Below, in pieces: positions 1 to 13,000 of a DNA stretch of 64,000 nt. Both the position numbers and the translations under genes were made by a program. The notes under the pieces are model-generated. The model was given only the letters and a program-made list of their open reading frames with translations. It did not search any database and was not told where the DNA came from. The stretch comes from Campylorhamphus procurvoides (lineage: Eukaryota; Chordata; Aves; Passeriformes; Dendrocolaptidae), in assembly GCA_013396655.1 (NCBI GenBank), contig WBMV01000462.1, forward strand, positions 1,141,594-1,205,593, read 5' to 3'. Within the stretch, counting starts at the first letter, position 1. Each line of letters opens with the position of its first letter.

Positions 1-2605
1 CACCTCCCAGGTGACACCTCCCAGGACTGCTCTCGCAGGCTCCTCAGCAATCCTTCCTCTGTACAGCGTGTGTGCACATGTCGGGGCCACCCCAGCCCTG
101 CTCCTCTTCCATGTATAGAAGATTGATGGTCTGTCGGATAACGTTGGTGTAGCAGCTGCGGAAGAGTCCCAGGAGAGCTGTGCTCCCCTGCATGGACAGA
201 GCTCAGAGACTCTGTGGTGCCCACCAGGGTATGGGGTCCACACCGCTTTTTTAAAGGTGTTTTAAAAGCCACCGTGGTGGTGATGGTGGTGGGAGGGTGA
301 GGCTGAAGGTTTGTGCTGGTGCCTGGGTGTGCCAAGGTGAGAATTCGGGGGTTTCCAAAGGAGGGGAGTGATTCAACCCCAAGGAGAAACGCAGACCCTC
401 TGCCACACCACTCGGGTGGGCTCCCCAGGTCAGGATTTTGGCAGTGTCCCTGGCAGCCGTGTGGCAGCACCGTGCTGTGGGCAGGGTGAGGGGCAGAGCA
501 GAGGTGCCCAGCCCGGGAGGAGGAGGAGGCTGTTGCTCATCTCTGAAGGGATGTCAGCTGTGACACCATTTTGACCATCAGACATAGGCTGGAATGGATC
601 TTCAGACAGGAGGGGAAGAAGCCACTTTGGCATCCCCAAACTCATTTTCTTTACAACCACCTCAGTCCCACCCACCTTGCTGTGGGCAGAGGGGCTGCCC
701 AGGGTGCAGACTGGTTCCACTGGTGAGAGCAGGAGGTCTCAGCACATTGCAGGACTGGAGATGTGCTTTGCCACACAAGGGTTTTGGAGGCCATCAAGAC
801 CCCAGGTACATGCAGAGGAGCGTGTGTCCCTGGGTCTGTCCTGCTCTCACTCCCAACAGGACCCCACCCAAGCCAGGCTGATTTTTCTTGCATCCATGAC
901 ACGTCCCACCTCGCTGAGCTCAGGGCCAACCCACCTGAGTAAGGGCTACACTATCAACTCCTGATTCCTCTCCCTGAGCTGTGAAAGCATCTCTTTTTCC
1001 CAGCTGTGTGCACTTTTGGGGGCCGTGAGCATTGCCCCCCTTCCTCCCACTGTTCCTGCTGTTCCAGGCTGTTCCTGCTGCTGCTGTCAAGTAAAGGTCT
1101 GTCTGTTTTGACATTCCCGCTGTGTCCTGAGCACCATCTGTCCGAGTCTGTTCTTCCCAAAGTGCAGAGCTGCCGGGTGGAAATCCTGGCCATCGTCTTC
1201 TGCCGGGGACTGGCTTTGCTCTCCAGCTGCAGAATTCCCTTCCAAAGTGCAAATACAAACAAATACATGTGTTGGGAGTGTGATGGGGAACAACTTTCCT
1301 GTATCTGAGCCCTAGGAGCTGCTCTTCAGCTTCTCTGAATGCCTGGCATTTGGAGCTGGTGCTTCCATGCCCTGATGCTGTTCCCCTGGGATTCCTGCCC
1401 TGTTCCCACTGTGGGCTCTTGGCATTGTGTTGGTGCAGGTCTGGGAGATGCCAGCAGTGGGTGGGTGAGCAGTGCTGATGCCCTTGGTCCCTGGCACAGC
1501 AGGTCCCCTGGCAGCATCCCAGTGGAGCAGCAATGCCATGCTCAGGATGAGAAATGGAAGTGTTTGGGCCTCTTAAGGGCAAGGGAATGATGTTAACTTG
1601 GGAATTACACGTTGTTGCTCAGTGTCAAGCCCAGAGCCACCCTGTTTTGCTTCCCATTCCTGCAGGAGCTCTGTGAGTGCCCCCACTGAGGATGCCACGG
1701 GGGGAGTGGGGTGTGTTCAGCACGGTCTGGCTGGGGCAGATGCCCACCATGGGTCTTGCTCAGCATGGTGAGGGGGCTCAGGGCTTTCCCAAGGTACTGT
1801 TTGGTGCTACCCCCTCCCTGCCAGCCCCTCAGTGCTCAGCTTTGGGGTGCTCCTGTGCAGAGCAAAGGGCCCTGTTCCCACTCGGGGAGCTGTGGGTGTA
1901 TTTGGGTGGGTGGGACACACACACACACACGTGTGACAAACTCACGATGGCTCATGTTATGCCTCAGATCCTAAAGCCTTACAGACCCTCCCTTTAATGT
2001 GGCCAATATTGTAAGGTGGTGAAGTCATCCCCCCTGGGAGAGCACGTACCTGTCACCAGGGCACCTCTGTCCCTCACACCCCAAAGGGATCCCCAGTGTC
2101 TGCCTGCTCTGCCCTCCCAGCCCTGCCAAACCCCCCTCCCTCCAGAGAGCTCTCCCTCTTGTGTTTACTGGTGTAAGAAACTTGTTAAAAAAGATTGTTC
2201 TGTTTGTAAGTAATTATTCAGCCATTTGCCACAAATTTATCTGTGAATAAGAAAGGGAAATGTTTTTTATGATGGCAAGAAAATTGTATATATATTTTAG
2301 TTCATCGCAGATCATTCGAAATTGCAATGGGATACGTTGGAAAATAATATGTAAATTCCTTGGGTTTTTCCTTTGCACTGCACTAACTGGGGAAGGGTGG
2401 AGGGGGTTTAAAGATAAAACTGTTTATTGAAATAGTTTATAGCTGGGAATTTGGAAATCATTTGGAATAGCTTGTAATGCTGGAATAGAAATTTTAGCTG
2501 CTACTTAGAAACCCTTTTGCATGTGGTTTTTCCAGACCTTTTTAAGTTACAATACATTGAAGTAAATTCCACAACGAAAAAAAATAAAGTGTAATTTTGC
2601 TGATA
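1..2605 (+). other. VAV2: probable 3' UTR of the upstream gene, presumed VAV2
   Basis: No coding exon was recognised in this stretch. I looked for the conserved C-terminal SH3 end of a VAV protein and did not see it. From about 2160 the sequence turns A/T-rich and unique, and it ends with a canonical AATAAA at 2583-2588 followed by a T-rich tract, as expected of a + strand 3' UTR. In other vertebrates VAV2 lies directly upstream of SARDH in the same orientation, so VAV2 is the natural candidate. The assignment rests on gene order, not on protein similarity. A short CA repeat lies at 1915-1930. The first 2 kb could equally be intron or intergenic DNA. Confidence 0.4.
2583..2588 (+). terminator. 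polyadenylation signal AATAAA
   Basis: A canonical AATAAA hexamer closes an A/T-rich stretch. It is followed after about 20 bases by a run of T, the usual downstream element. It probably marks the 3' end of the gene entering the window from the left, presumed to be VAV2. Cleavage would fall near 2600-2610. Confidence 0.5.
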
Positions 2606-5600
2606 GGGTTTTTTTTTTTCCAGCCATGGTTTTTACTGTGCCAGAGCTCTTGGGATTGTGTCAGGGTCCTTGTCACTGAAGTCCCCTTAGCTGTGCTGGG
2701 GCTGGAGGGTGGCTTGGCCCATCCAGGGAAGGCAGGTGCCTACAGGGATGGATCATTCCTGATTCCTGCTGTGAAATAAGTGTTCATACCCTTCCAAAAT
2801 TCTGAGTAGATTCCTCCTGTGTTGCCTGTTGGGTTCCTTCTCCTCATTCCTGGAGCAGCTGCCACCTCTGCAGTTGTCCCATGCTCCATCCAGGCTTCTG
2901 TCCTGGGGCTTCTCTCCTTGCCTGAGCTGAACCCCTGCAGGGTGAGAGAAGGATGATTTTCCATGGCTTTTAGTCCCTCCCAAATATCATATTCCAGAAT
3001 CCCACTTGGCCCTGCATGCAGCATATTCCAGAGCAATAAAAAAAGTTACACAGATGCTTATAAAATATATGAGCCATTGCTGGAAGTTTCACCCAGTGTC
3101 CCTCTGAGCTGCCATGTCCTTTCATTAAGAACATTATTTTTTTTTCAAGAGAGCATGTCCCCAATGCTTCAGTTTTCCCGGGGTCAGCTGGAAGGGGCTG
3201 TAGCAAAGAGTGGATGTGTTTTGCACTCAGAAGCAGGATGTGAGCTGGGCTAACTTTTGGATGTTGGTTTGGGAAGATGCTGCTCAGCCAGGTATTTAAC
3301 CTTGGTCCAGGTGATGACCCTGCCTGGAATAACTTCCTTCCTTGCTGTTGCTCTTCAGTCTAAGGGGAGCTCTCCAAAAGGCACCATGTATGAAATGCCA
3401 AGTTTTGGTACCTGGGTGCTCTCTTGCCAGTGATGAGCATCAGCCTGGCCCTGAGTGGGTCTGGCATCGCCATCAGATGGCCACAGCACGGCTGAGCTGC
3501 AAAGTGCAGCACTAAGAGCCTGGAAATAGAGCTGGCAAATGCAAAAGTCTGCTCCCATCTGACATCCTGCCTCAGGGAACATCCCTGGCAGCCCAGGGGC
3601 TGGGGGTATTTAACCCCTGGGGAGTGGTTGGAGCTGTCAGGTGGGTGTTTCGACAGCAGCTTCCCTTGGCTTCGTGCCTAAACCTTCCCCTGGGGTTTGC
3701 ACCAATGCAACGTCTGATGCCTCAGGAATAAATGGGGCATTTATCCCCCATGTCCAGCCATGGCCAGGTGCAGTAAGCAGACCAGGGGCAGCATTCCAGA
3801 GGCGTTGACAGGAGAATAAATCTCCATCCACAGCCAGCACAGCTGGCCCCAGCCCTGGGCAGCCTCTGACCCACCCCAGGAGGGGGCACGCAGCAGCCAC
3901 AAGGTTTTATTATTGCTATTATCATTTCCCCCAAGCAAGAGCAGCTGCTGCCTTAATCCCCCCCAGCAGCCAGGCTGCCCAGCTCTGAGCAAACACTGCG
4001 GGAGGGGCTGCTTGCTTTGCTGGCTGCCCTCTGTGAACAGCAGGTCCTGCTCCTGCCTCAGAGTGACAGCCCTGGGGCTGGCCCTCGAGCACACCCCACA
4101 GCCATGGTGACCTGTGACCAGCCAGTGTGTGGCCACCTCCCTCTGCCACGGCTGGAGCTGAGCTCACGTGCTGCCCAGCCCTGTGGATCCCAAAAGAGGG
4201 GTCCCAAGCGCTGTGAAATCAGGATGGGGAAACTGAGGCAGGAGGTGGCCGAGAGGAGAGCTCAGAAAAGCTCTGCCCAGCAGGACTCTCTGGGATCCAG
4301 CTGCTTTGGGGTTGGGATCATGTCCTGGTAATGCTTTCCCAAGTTCAAATTCAGGTTGCAGTGTAGAGGTGAGTACACAGCCCTACCCATGCAGCTCCGG
4401 TAGGGATGAAGATGAGGAGGATGATGGCACAGGGAGTGCTGACTGTGGCTCCACAGCACGCCTGGCTGGCTCATCCCTGCATTAGGCACATTTTCTGTGA
4501 CCTAGAAAACTCCAGCTGGCGCACATGAACCACTGTGCTCCTTTATTTTAGAATTAACCTAAAAAGTATAGAGGAAAATTAAGGTGGCATAAACTCCCTC
4601 TAGATTGAAGTGACCATCACAGAAAATGACCACCCTTTTCACTTCTCTGGAGTCACATCAGAGCTTGGAGGGGCTGTAGCAGCTGCTGCTTTCCCCACTG
4701 TCCTGAGCTTGATGAAAGGCTCAGCCTGCTGAACACAGACTTGGGTTTGTATTGTTCTAGGTCTGGTCTAACCCAAAGGTCATATTTATAATTAGGACAT
4801 GCTGATGAAATGGGTCTGGCCTGTCAAACAGAAACACCCCACTGCAAACAGGAGTTTAGACTTGTTTGCGGCTCTGGAGGAATTGGGGCCCTCTTTAAAG
4901 CTGAGAAACTGGTTTTAACTTTGGGGGAAGGAGAGGAATGCTGCTGGAGATGGGCTAACGCTGGAGCAAGTGAAGCCCTCTGCTCCTATTCCAACCCTTC
5001 CCAAACTGGAGGAATTTGGATGCAGGCTGGGTACCACAGTGTGTTCAGTGGGCAAAAGAAGAGGTGTGGGGTGGAGGGCACTTCCCTGGGTCACGCTGCT
5101 GGATCCTAAAAGCCTCCCAAAAAATCCTGGGGCTGCTCAGGGATCTGTAGGAGTGGGTAATACTGTCTGGGGGACCACTATGCCTCTGAGACCTCGATTC
5201 CTCCCAAGTACTGAGCAAACCCTGACTCCAGACTGACTTCTGCTTCTCCGAGGTACTGGAATGAGGTCCTTCAGAAGAACTTGAGTATCCTGCCCAAACA
5301 GGCCCTAATTTCAGGGGTGAGTCCTGAGCAGGAGGAACAATAAACCTTCAGGTTAGGAGATCTAAATCAAACATTTCTTTTCCTACCCCCCTCTAAATTA
5401 ATTTTAATTTTGTTTTGTTCCCGCCTTCACTTTGAGCTCTCGGGTCTGGCTTAGGAAATGTGTAAATTAACTTTAATACTGCTCTTCAAGTGTAGCCACT
5501 GGGAACTGCAGCAGCAGGGTCAGATGGTGCCTTTCCTCGCCGTGTTTGCTCTCTGGCATCCAGCTGACTATTCCAGCCAGCACTGAGCAAGCCCGGGAGG

Positions 5601-5819
5601 CTGCGAGTCCCCCTGGCCCCAGCTGGGCTGTTTGTTCTCTGCTGGGCACCGAGCCGGGGAGAAAAGCAGCCTTTTCCTCCCTGTTTTGAATTTCTCCTCT
5701 CTGCTGGACTTTTTGTCTCGGTTGAGAAGCAGCAGAGCCACAAGAAGGGGTACTAAGGAGCCCCTCTTTCCCATCTTCCTGAGCTGGCTCCGCTCGCCTC
5801 CGGTTGCTGGTTAATATTT
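2606..5819. other. intergenic region upstream of SARDH
   Basis: About 3.2 kb between the presumed VAV2 3' end and the presumed SARDH 5' exon. I see no coding exon, RNA gene or recognisable transposon here. The open frames are short and show no similarity I recognise. The last few hundred bases, from about 5400, would contain the SARDH promoter. They have no obvious TATA box and only moderate CpG content. Confidence 0.5.
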
Positions 5820-5940
5820 TTTGCAGCAGGGGCCGAAGGGTCGGAAGAGGAGGAGGAGGAGGAAGAAGAGAGCATCGGAGGAAGGCAGGGGCCCCTCAGC
5901 CATCGCAGCAGGGAAAACCAGCCCAGAGTGAGCCTTGCTG
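5820..5940 (+). other. SARDH: possible noncoding first exon of SARDH
   Basis: A purine-rich stretch with GGA/GAA triplets at about 5838-5872 ends at a strong donor, GTGAGT, at 5941. This sits 740 bases upstream of the SARDH start codon. The bases just before that codon resemble an acceptor (AG at 6677-6678), so a noncoding 5' exon is expected in this area. The start of the exon is a guess, and the acceptor's pyrimidine tract is poor, so the assignment is tentative. Confidence 0.35.
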
Positions 5941-6684
5941 GTGAGTGGAGCCCGGTGGGAATGTGCCGTGGGCTGTTTGAGAAACTCCTGCAGTGTCACA
6001 GGATTTCCAAGTGGGAGTTTGCAGCTTGGCTGGGCTGTGGGGGGAGAGTGGAGGGATAGTGGGTGTTTTGGAGGCCACGTGGCAGCAAGTTGGGTATCTC
6101 AGTGGAGTGATCTCTAAGGCAGCCCCTGTACATGGCTTGTGTGGGAGGGGGACAATACTGCTCTGTGAGACTCCACTGCACTCAGTTATCCACTTAAAAC
6201 CATGTGCTGGGAGCAAATCCCAAGCTGTGTCTTTGGCTAGGACCTGCACGCAGGGGCTGCAGTGTTTGCAGGCAGGATCTGTCCCTGTTTCCCCCCAGCA
6301 GCCATTGCACCACCTTCTGATAGGGAGCAAACCTGGCACCTTCATTGTGGCCAAACAACTCCTGAATTCCAGGGGAAAAGAAAAAACAAAGTGGTTTCTG
6401 GAGGCGTGAGCAAGCACAGGGTTGCTGAGCCCTGGGCATTCCCAAGCACCCTTTTTAAGAAGGGCCCCTACAAAGGTTGTTTGGGAGCTGCACACACTTG
6501 CAAATTGGCATCCTGTTTCCCTGCTGGAAAGACATCCCAGCAGCCCACTCAGGGACGTGCCCCAGGGCTCCTTTAACCCTGCACATCACCCAGAGATGCT
6601 GCCACCACCCCTAGAGCAGTGAGGGGAGCTGCCAGGGTGGCCAGGCACCCCTATCCAAGGTGATTTTGGGATTCGCAGGAGGAG

Positions 6685-7000
6685 ATGTCTTACGTGAGCT
6701 GTGCCTTGCGGGCAGCTGCCCCACGCTGCCTGCCAGCCCCCTGGAGAAGCCCCCGGCCCTTCAGCAGCGCGACGGGACCCACAGCCAAGAAGAGTGTCCC
6801 GTACCAGAAGACCCTGAAGGAGGAAGGCTCCGGGAGTGGGGAGCCCAGCCAGCCCCCACCATCCTCGGCCGAGGTGGTGGTGGTCGGGGGGGGCAGCCTG
6901 GGCTGCCAGACCACCTATCACCTGGCCAAGCAGGGGGTCACCAATGTGGTGCTGCTGGAGAGGGACCGCCTGACCTCGGGCACCACTTGGCACACGGCTG
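6685..7000 (+). CDS. SARDH: SARDH coding exon 1
   Basis: Residues 1-105 plus one base of codon 106. It encodes the mitochondrial targeting peptide, a low-complexity Ser/Pro/Gly linker (48-61), the dinucleotide-binding strand [10 protein letters not shown], and the flavin-attachment segment ending in WHTAG. The ATG follows a purine-rich context (GAGGAG). The donor is GTGAGG at 7001. Confidence 0.93.
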
Positions 7001-10000
7001 GTGAGGTGGTGGGCACAGGGTGGGCGCTCCCTGGGACGGGCACTGGGATGCTGATGGTTTGGGATGTGCCATCGTCCGTGGAATGAATCCATTGCACAGG
7101 CTGCATCCTCATGTGCTGGAGAGTCTTGGCTTTAAATGTGGTAAATTTCAGTGTTTCTGTTTTTCCTTTGGGCATAGCTTTGTTTTTAAACATCACCCAA
7201 GTTTTCTTTTTTTTATTTTTTTTTAAGNNNNNNNNNNNNNNNNNNNNNNNNNNNNNNNNNNNNNNNNNNNNNNNNNNNNNNNNNNNNNNNNNNNNNNNNN
7301 NNNNNNNNNNNNNNNNTTTCTTTGTCAAGGAGGGGGAGCTATATAAGCTCTTTTGTGTTTTGTCGCTCTTGAGGTCGTCCCCTCCATAAGCCCCTTTTCC
7401 CCATTCATTTGCTGCCCAAGGAAAACAGAAACCGATGGTTTGTAGCGCTCCCACGTATCCACGAGATGGAGCAAGAGCCCCGCAGGGTGACACAGGACAC
7501 GCGTGGGATCGCTTGGCTCCCCCTGCATCCCACTGCGGGTGATGGAGGGGTGATGGAGCGCCTGTCCCACCCCGTGGGCTGTCTGTGTGTGTGTCCCCCA
7601 GGTCTCCTGTGGCAGCTGCGTCCCAGTGATGTGGAAGTGGAGCTGCTGGCACACACGCGGGATGTGGTCAGCCGGGACCTGCCGGCGGAGACGGGGCTGC
7701 ACACGGGCTGGGTGGAGAACGGGGGGCTCTTCATCGCCTCCAACAAGCAGCGCCTCGACGAGTACAAGAGGCTCATGTCGGTAGGGAGAAGCCCCTCGGT
7801 GTGTCCTCCAGCTGCGTGGGCTGCAGGAGGTGGCGTTTTTTGGGAGGGCGGGCTTCCCAGGTCTCTGAATGTCCCATCTCTCACTGCCTTCCCACCCAGA
7901 GAGCTCAGAGTAGCCCAGATGGGCTTCCAGGGCAGCTTCTTGACTTCCTTAAGGCTGCCAAAATCTGGCAAAGTGCTCCAAAGTCAGCAGAATTAAATCC
8001 AAAGATGGATTTTTGACCGTTCAGGTAGTAGCAGCATCATTTTTCCAGCTGCACAGGCAGTGATACAGGGCCATATTCCCTGAAATCTGAGCAGACCATC
8101 CCACCCCACTCTGGATTTAGGGATTGTTTTGGTGCAGCAGTTGCCTCACCAGGGAGAGGAACATGTCCTGGGGGTCTCCTCCTCCTCCAGCAGCAAATGA
8201 TGAGCAAAGCTTTTGTTTCCTGCTTCAGCTCCTGATTTTCTTGTCCATTGGCAGCTGGGGAAGGTGTATGGTGTGGAGTCCTACGTCCTGACCCCGTCAC
8301 AGACCAAGGACCTGTACCCACTGATGAACATCGATGACCTGTATGGCACCCTGTATGTCCCCAAGGATGGCACCATGGATCCAGCTGGGACCTGCTCAAC
8401 TCTTGCCAGAGCAGCAACTGCCAGAGGAGCGACGGTAGTTCTTAATTAGTAATTGCTCATTAATGCCTGTTGATCCTGGGAGGAGATTTTGTCTCCTCCT
8501 TTCCCACTGAGGCAGAACTGCTCCTGCAGAATCAGGACTTTCCCAAGAAGGATGTTGTCCTATTAGTTGGGTCACAGTGACAAAGCTGGCAGGAACCATG
8601 AGATCCAAGAGAAATGCAGAATGGAAAAAAGACCTTTAGGAGCAAGACAAGGCACTCAAGGCAGGGAGATGCCATTGCCAGGTCACTGCTTAGATTAACA
8701 TCCCCAGATTTGGGGGTTGGATGTCGGGTGAGGGGGGTTGTCCCCCTGCCCTTGTGACCTTGCCATGACTCTGCTGCCCTTCCTCTGCCATCAGATCATC
8801 GAGAACTGCCCAGTCACTGGCATCCAGGTCAGAGCTGATGATTTTGGGGTGAAGAGGGTTTATGCAGTGGAGACAGCCCATGGGACCATCCAGACTCCCT
8901 GCGTGGTGAACTGTGCAGGTACAGGGCACAAGGCATGGGGAGAGCTGTGGGATGGGGGCTGTGGCCAGTGTCTTTGCATCCCATGAGCCAGAGGGTCTGC
9001 AGCAGTCCTTATCCCCCTCATCTGGGTGGGCTGCAGAGCTTTCTGAGGGGGATGGAGGGTGGAGAGGGGCTCAGCACAGGGTTGTTCTCTCGGCAGGTGT
9101 GTGGGCACGAGCCCTGGGCAAGCTGGCTGGTGTGCACGTGCCCCTGGTGGGGATGCATCACGCCTATGTGGTGACCGAGCGCATCGAGGGCATCCAGGTC
9201 AGTCCTGTGTGGTTGCAGGTTGGCTACTCTGCTCTGAAGGACAGTGCTGCTGAGGGAGGGAAGACCCCGCTCTTCCTGGGACCCCCAGATCTGTGGGACC
9301 CCCCTCTGTTGCTGCCTTCGGTGTAGGCATGTCCTGCCAGGTTGGCCTCTACACTTGGGGAGGTGCATACCCAGCAGTTTCCCCTCCTAGAGGGGCTGTC
9401 AGATCATCTTGAAGAGAGTCAGATTTAATATTTAACAATGTTACAACTGCCAGGATAATTATTTTTTTTTCTCGGTAGAACTATTTATGGAATCTCTGAT
9501 GTCTTTGGTGTCTGACAGCAGCATTCATAAAGATCCCAAATGCTTTCTGAACAAGCCCCAGTCCCAGCAGGCAGAGGTGTTTTCTAAACTCTCCCACTGA
9601 ACCTGTTCCTGCCCTTGGGCTATGGGGAATTGCTCAGGAGTAGAACGAGGCTTCATTCTCTCAGACACCAGTGCTTTGAGGGTGACACATTAATTAGTTT
9701 CCATCCCCCTGACACAGTCTGTGTCTGGCCTTTCAGTACGAGGTGCCTCGTTGTAAAAAGTGCTGTTGTCCATGATTACATTTCTATTCCAGTAACTCCA
9801 CTGTGCACAGTAAGAACGACTTTTCAGAGTCTTTCTTTTCAGAGAAGAGGCTGCAGCTTGCAGACCTTGGTTCCTCCTGCTCGAACCACCTAATTCCACT
9901 TGTCAACACGATTGCAGTCAGCCCTACAGCAATCCTTCTATGTTATCTAAATGTTTCCCCATCCATTATTCAGGAGAACAAATCCCTCATTCTTCGCGCA

Positions 10001-13000
10001 CCGCTGCCCGCCTGTTGAGCTGCTGCAGAGGCGGGTGGTGGAGGAGTGATGATTTCTGAGCCAGGATCAACCACGGGGGCTGCTCTGGCTCCCCTGAGTG
10101 TCCCCAGTGGTGCTCAGGTGGCTGTGTAAGCTGCTTTGCAAGCTGCTTTGCACTCCCCAGGGCCAGGTTGGCTGGAGCTGAGCTGGGTGCCTTCCTCTTG
10201 GGGTGATGTGGGTACTCAAGTTTCCGGAGTGAGGGACCATCCCTCATTGTGAAGCTGTGTCAGGGGAGACCTTAGGAAATGGTTTTATACCTAAAGGGTG
10301 TTCAGACACTGGAACAGACTCCCCAGGGCAGTGATCACAGCACCAACCCTGCCAGAGCTCAAGGATGGGGTTTTTGGGGCTGTTCTGTGCAGGGCCAAGA
10401 GTTGGAGCTTGACAATCCTAGTGGGTCCCTTCCATCTCAGGATATTCCATGATCCACGGAGCCACTGCTGCTCCCATCCTCAGCAGGTCATTCCTGCAGG
10501 TGCCCACCCTCTGCCCTGAACCTCCCCGTGGCTCTCAGCCCCCTCTCATCCCTCTCCCCATTTTTCAGAACATGCCGAACGTTCGCGATCACGACGCCTC
10601 AGTCTATCTCCGTCTCCAAGGCGATGCCCTTTCCGTGGGTGGATATGAGTCAAACCCCATCTTCTGGGAGGAGGTGAGTGGTGCCAGAGGAACAAGGCAG
10701 GTTTCCGGGGAACCCACCTTGGAGGGGTGAGTGCAGGCGTGAGGGTCTCAGCCCCTGACTTCTGTGGGTACCAACCTGTGTGGCTGGTGGGGGAAGCACA
10801 GGAGAGCATCTTCCCTCTGGGTCTCTCTGTGGCACAGATATGCAATACAGAGGCAACAGCAACGAGATGAAAAGGCTGGGCTGGGGGAAGTCAGACCTTT
10901 CCCTGTGCATCATCCACTTATCCACTGCAAGTGTCTTAATTCAGGCTCTGCCCCGGACCTTTGGCTTGTCTGGGCTGTGTGTGAAAACTCAGAGAAACCA
11001 GAGACTGCAATGCAGCCTCTACTTATCTTCTCTGAGGCTTCCAGAGCTGAAAAGTTCTTACAGCAACAGCTGTACTCTGTTCTGTGTCCTGAGTCCTGTT
11101 TCCCACCTTCAGGTATCTGAAAAATTTGCTTTTGGCCTCTTCGATCTGGACTGGGATGTTTTCATGCAGCACATTGAAGGTGCAATCCACAGAGTGCCAG
11201 TGCTGGAGAAAACGGGCATTAAATCCACCGTCTGTGGGCCAGGTAAGGTGACACCACAGTGACTGTGCGTTTTGCTGGAGGCAAAGGGAAACTTCATAAC
11301 CTGGAGAAAAGGAAAACTCTCTGAAGGCAGAGAAGGTGCTGGTGGTCTGGCTGCAGTGGTGTCATCTTCCAAGGGGTGGCATTCCAGGCTTAGCATGGGT
11401 GGAATCAGAGATTCATTCACTCACTCATTCGCTCCCGGAATGGTTTGGGTAGGAAGTATCTTTAAAGATCTATGGGCAGAGACACCTTCCACTAGACCAG
11501 GTTGCTCCAAGCCCTGTCCAACCTGGTCTTGAACACCTCCAAGGATGGGGCATCCACAGCAACCTGTGCCAGTGCATCACCACCCTTACTATAAATATCT
11601 TCTTTCTTATAATTTCTTACAATCTGACAGATTTCTTATAATCTAAATTGACCCTCTTTTTGTTTAAAACAATTTCCCTGGGGAGCTTTTTGCCTTGGTC
11701 CAGTCTGGGGGTGAATAGCACAGATTTACAGCTGATGTTGTGGCCACTGGACTGGAAAATTAAGGGGCAGGTTATTTTTCAAGCAGTAGCTGTTATTTTA
11801 CCAAATGTTATCTTGTATAATTGTTTTTACTACTTTCTCCTGGTTCAATGATTCACCCAGATTTACATCCCAGGCTGTCTGATAAGGAGTTAAAGGCCAT
11901 AGTATTGTTCCAGTGACAGCTGGAGATGATGCCAGTCATTGAGCCTGAGCTCTGCACACTTGGTTTGGCCTCAAAATCTACCATATGCTTAAAAAGAAAC
12001 TGTAATAAAACTCTTTTTGCTGAGGCACTTAAAGGGAAATCCTTGAGCCCTTCTGGTGGTATGAGGGGAAAGTAGGGCACATCTCCTGCCCCGTGGCCGA
12101 TCAAACATGATGTGTACAAGGTGGAGACCTTGGCCCTGGGTCTGGTGGTTTGATTACACTGCAGTGTGAGCAGAGCTGGTGGAGAATTGGCTTCTCATAG
12201 ATGAATGTCTGCTCTTTGTAGTACTGTAATGTCATTTCCAAAGGGTCAGTGCTCCTTCTTTTCTCCTTCTTGATTTAAAGCAGCAGTTTGTGACAGCTGA
12301 GTCACGCTGGGCTGAAGCAAATAGCCAAGGCTTGTCCTCTCTGCTGTGGGTGACTGTGCCAAGGGAGCCCTCACCATCTGTCCCAGGGCAAAGTCAGCCA
12401 GGCTGGAAGGGGAGGTGCTTTGGGTGTTGCTTCATTAACTCACTGAGTTTGTAGCCTGGCGTATCAGTACAGGGATATTGGCACGTGAGGAGCTGCTCTG
12501 GTGACAGTGGAAATGTTCTTCTGGCTCTGCTCGTGCCTTCTCCAGAGATTGTAGGAAACAAGTTCGGCATTGCTGAGGGGGAAAGAACCACATAGAAGCC
12601 AGTCTTGCCTCTCTCTTTTCACATGGGTGGATGGACCACCATAAAACAGGGAGGAGGATTGCACACCTCTGTCAGGGTGCTTTGCTGTCCTCCCTAGTGG
12701 GGATCTGCAAAGGGACCATGGCTGATGGCCCTGTGGAATAACATGGGCACCAAGAGATATCATTAGCACAAGAGTCTATGGAGACATCAGCAGCAGTCCC
12801 TCAGCTGAACAAAGTAGCTCAAAGTCATGAAATTTCCCAGCAGAAATCTATGGAGGTGGAATAGTCACCATCATAAAATGTGCCTCAGACACTGAAAAGG
12901 CAACAACCAGGTCAGTGCAGGCCCCTGGACTGGGGGATTGGGAGAAGGAAAGAGCCCTCACAGTGCCTGGTGTTGGTCCAGTTCTGGCCCCGCTGACCTC

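Noticed and set aside
920..1582. 220-codon open frame on the - strand
   Set aside because: No recognisable domain, no splice or promoter context, and overlapped by other open frames on both strands in G/C-rich DNA.
6918..7652. 244-codon open frame on the - strand
   Set aside because: Antisense to SARDH exons 1 and 2 and bridged only by the run of N at 7228-7316.
11100..11262. extension of SARDH exon 7 past 11242
   Set aside because: The frame stays open for a few more codons, but GTAAGG at 11243 and the in-frame continuation ESFTADHK from 13111 show the exon ends there.
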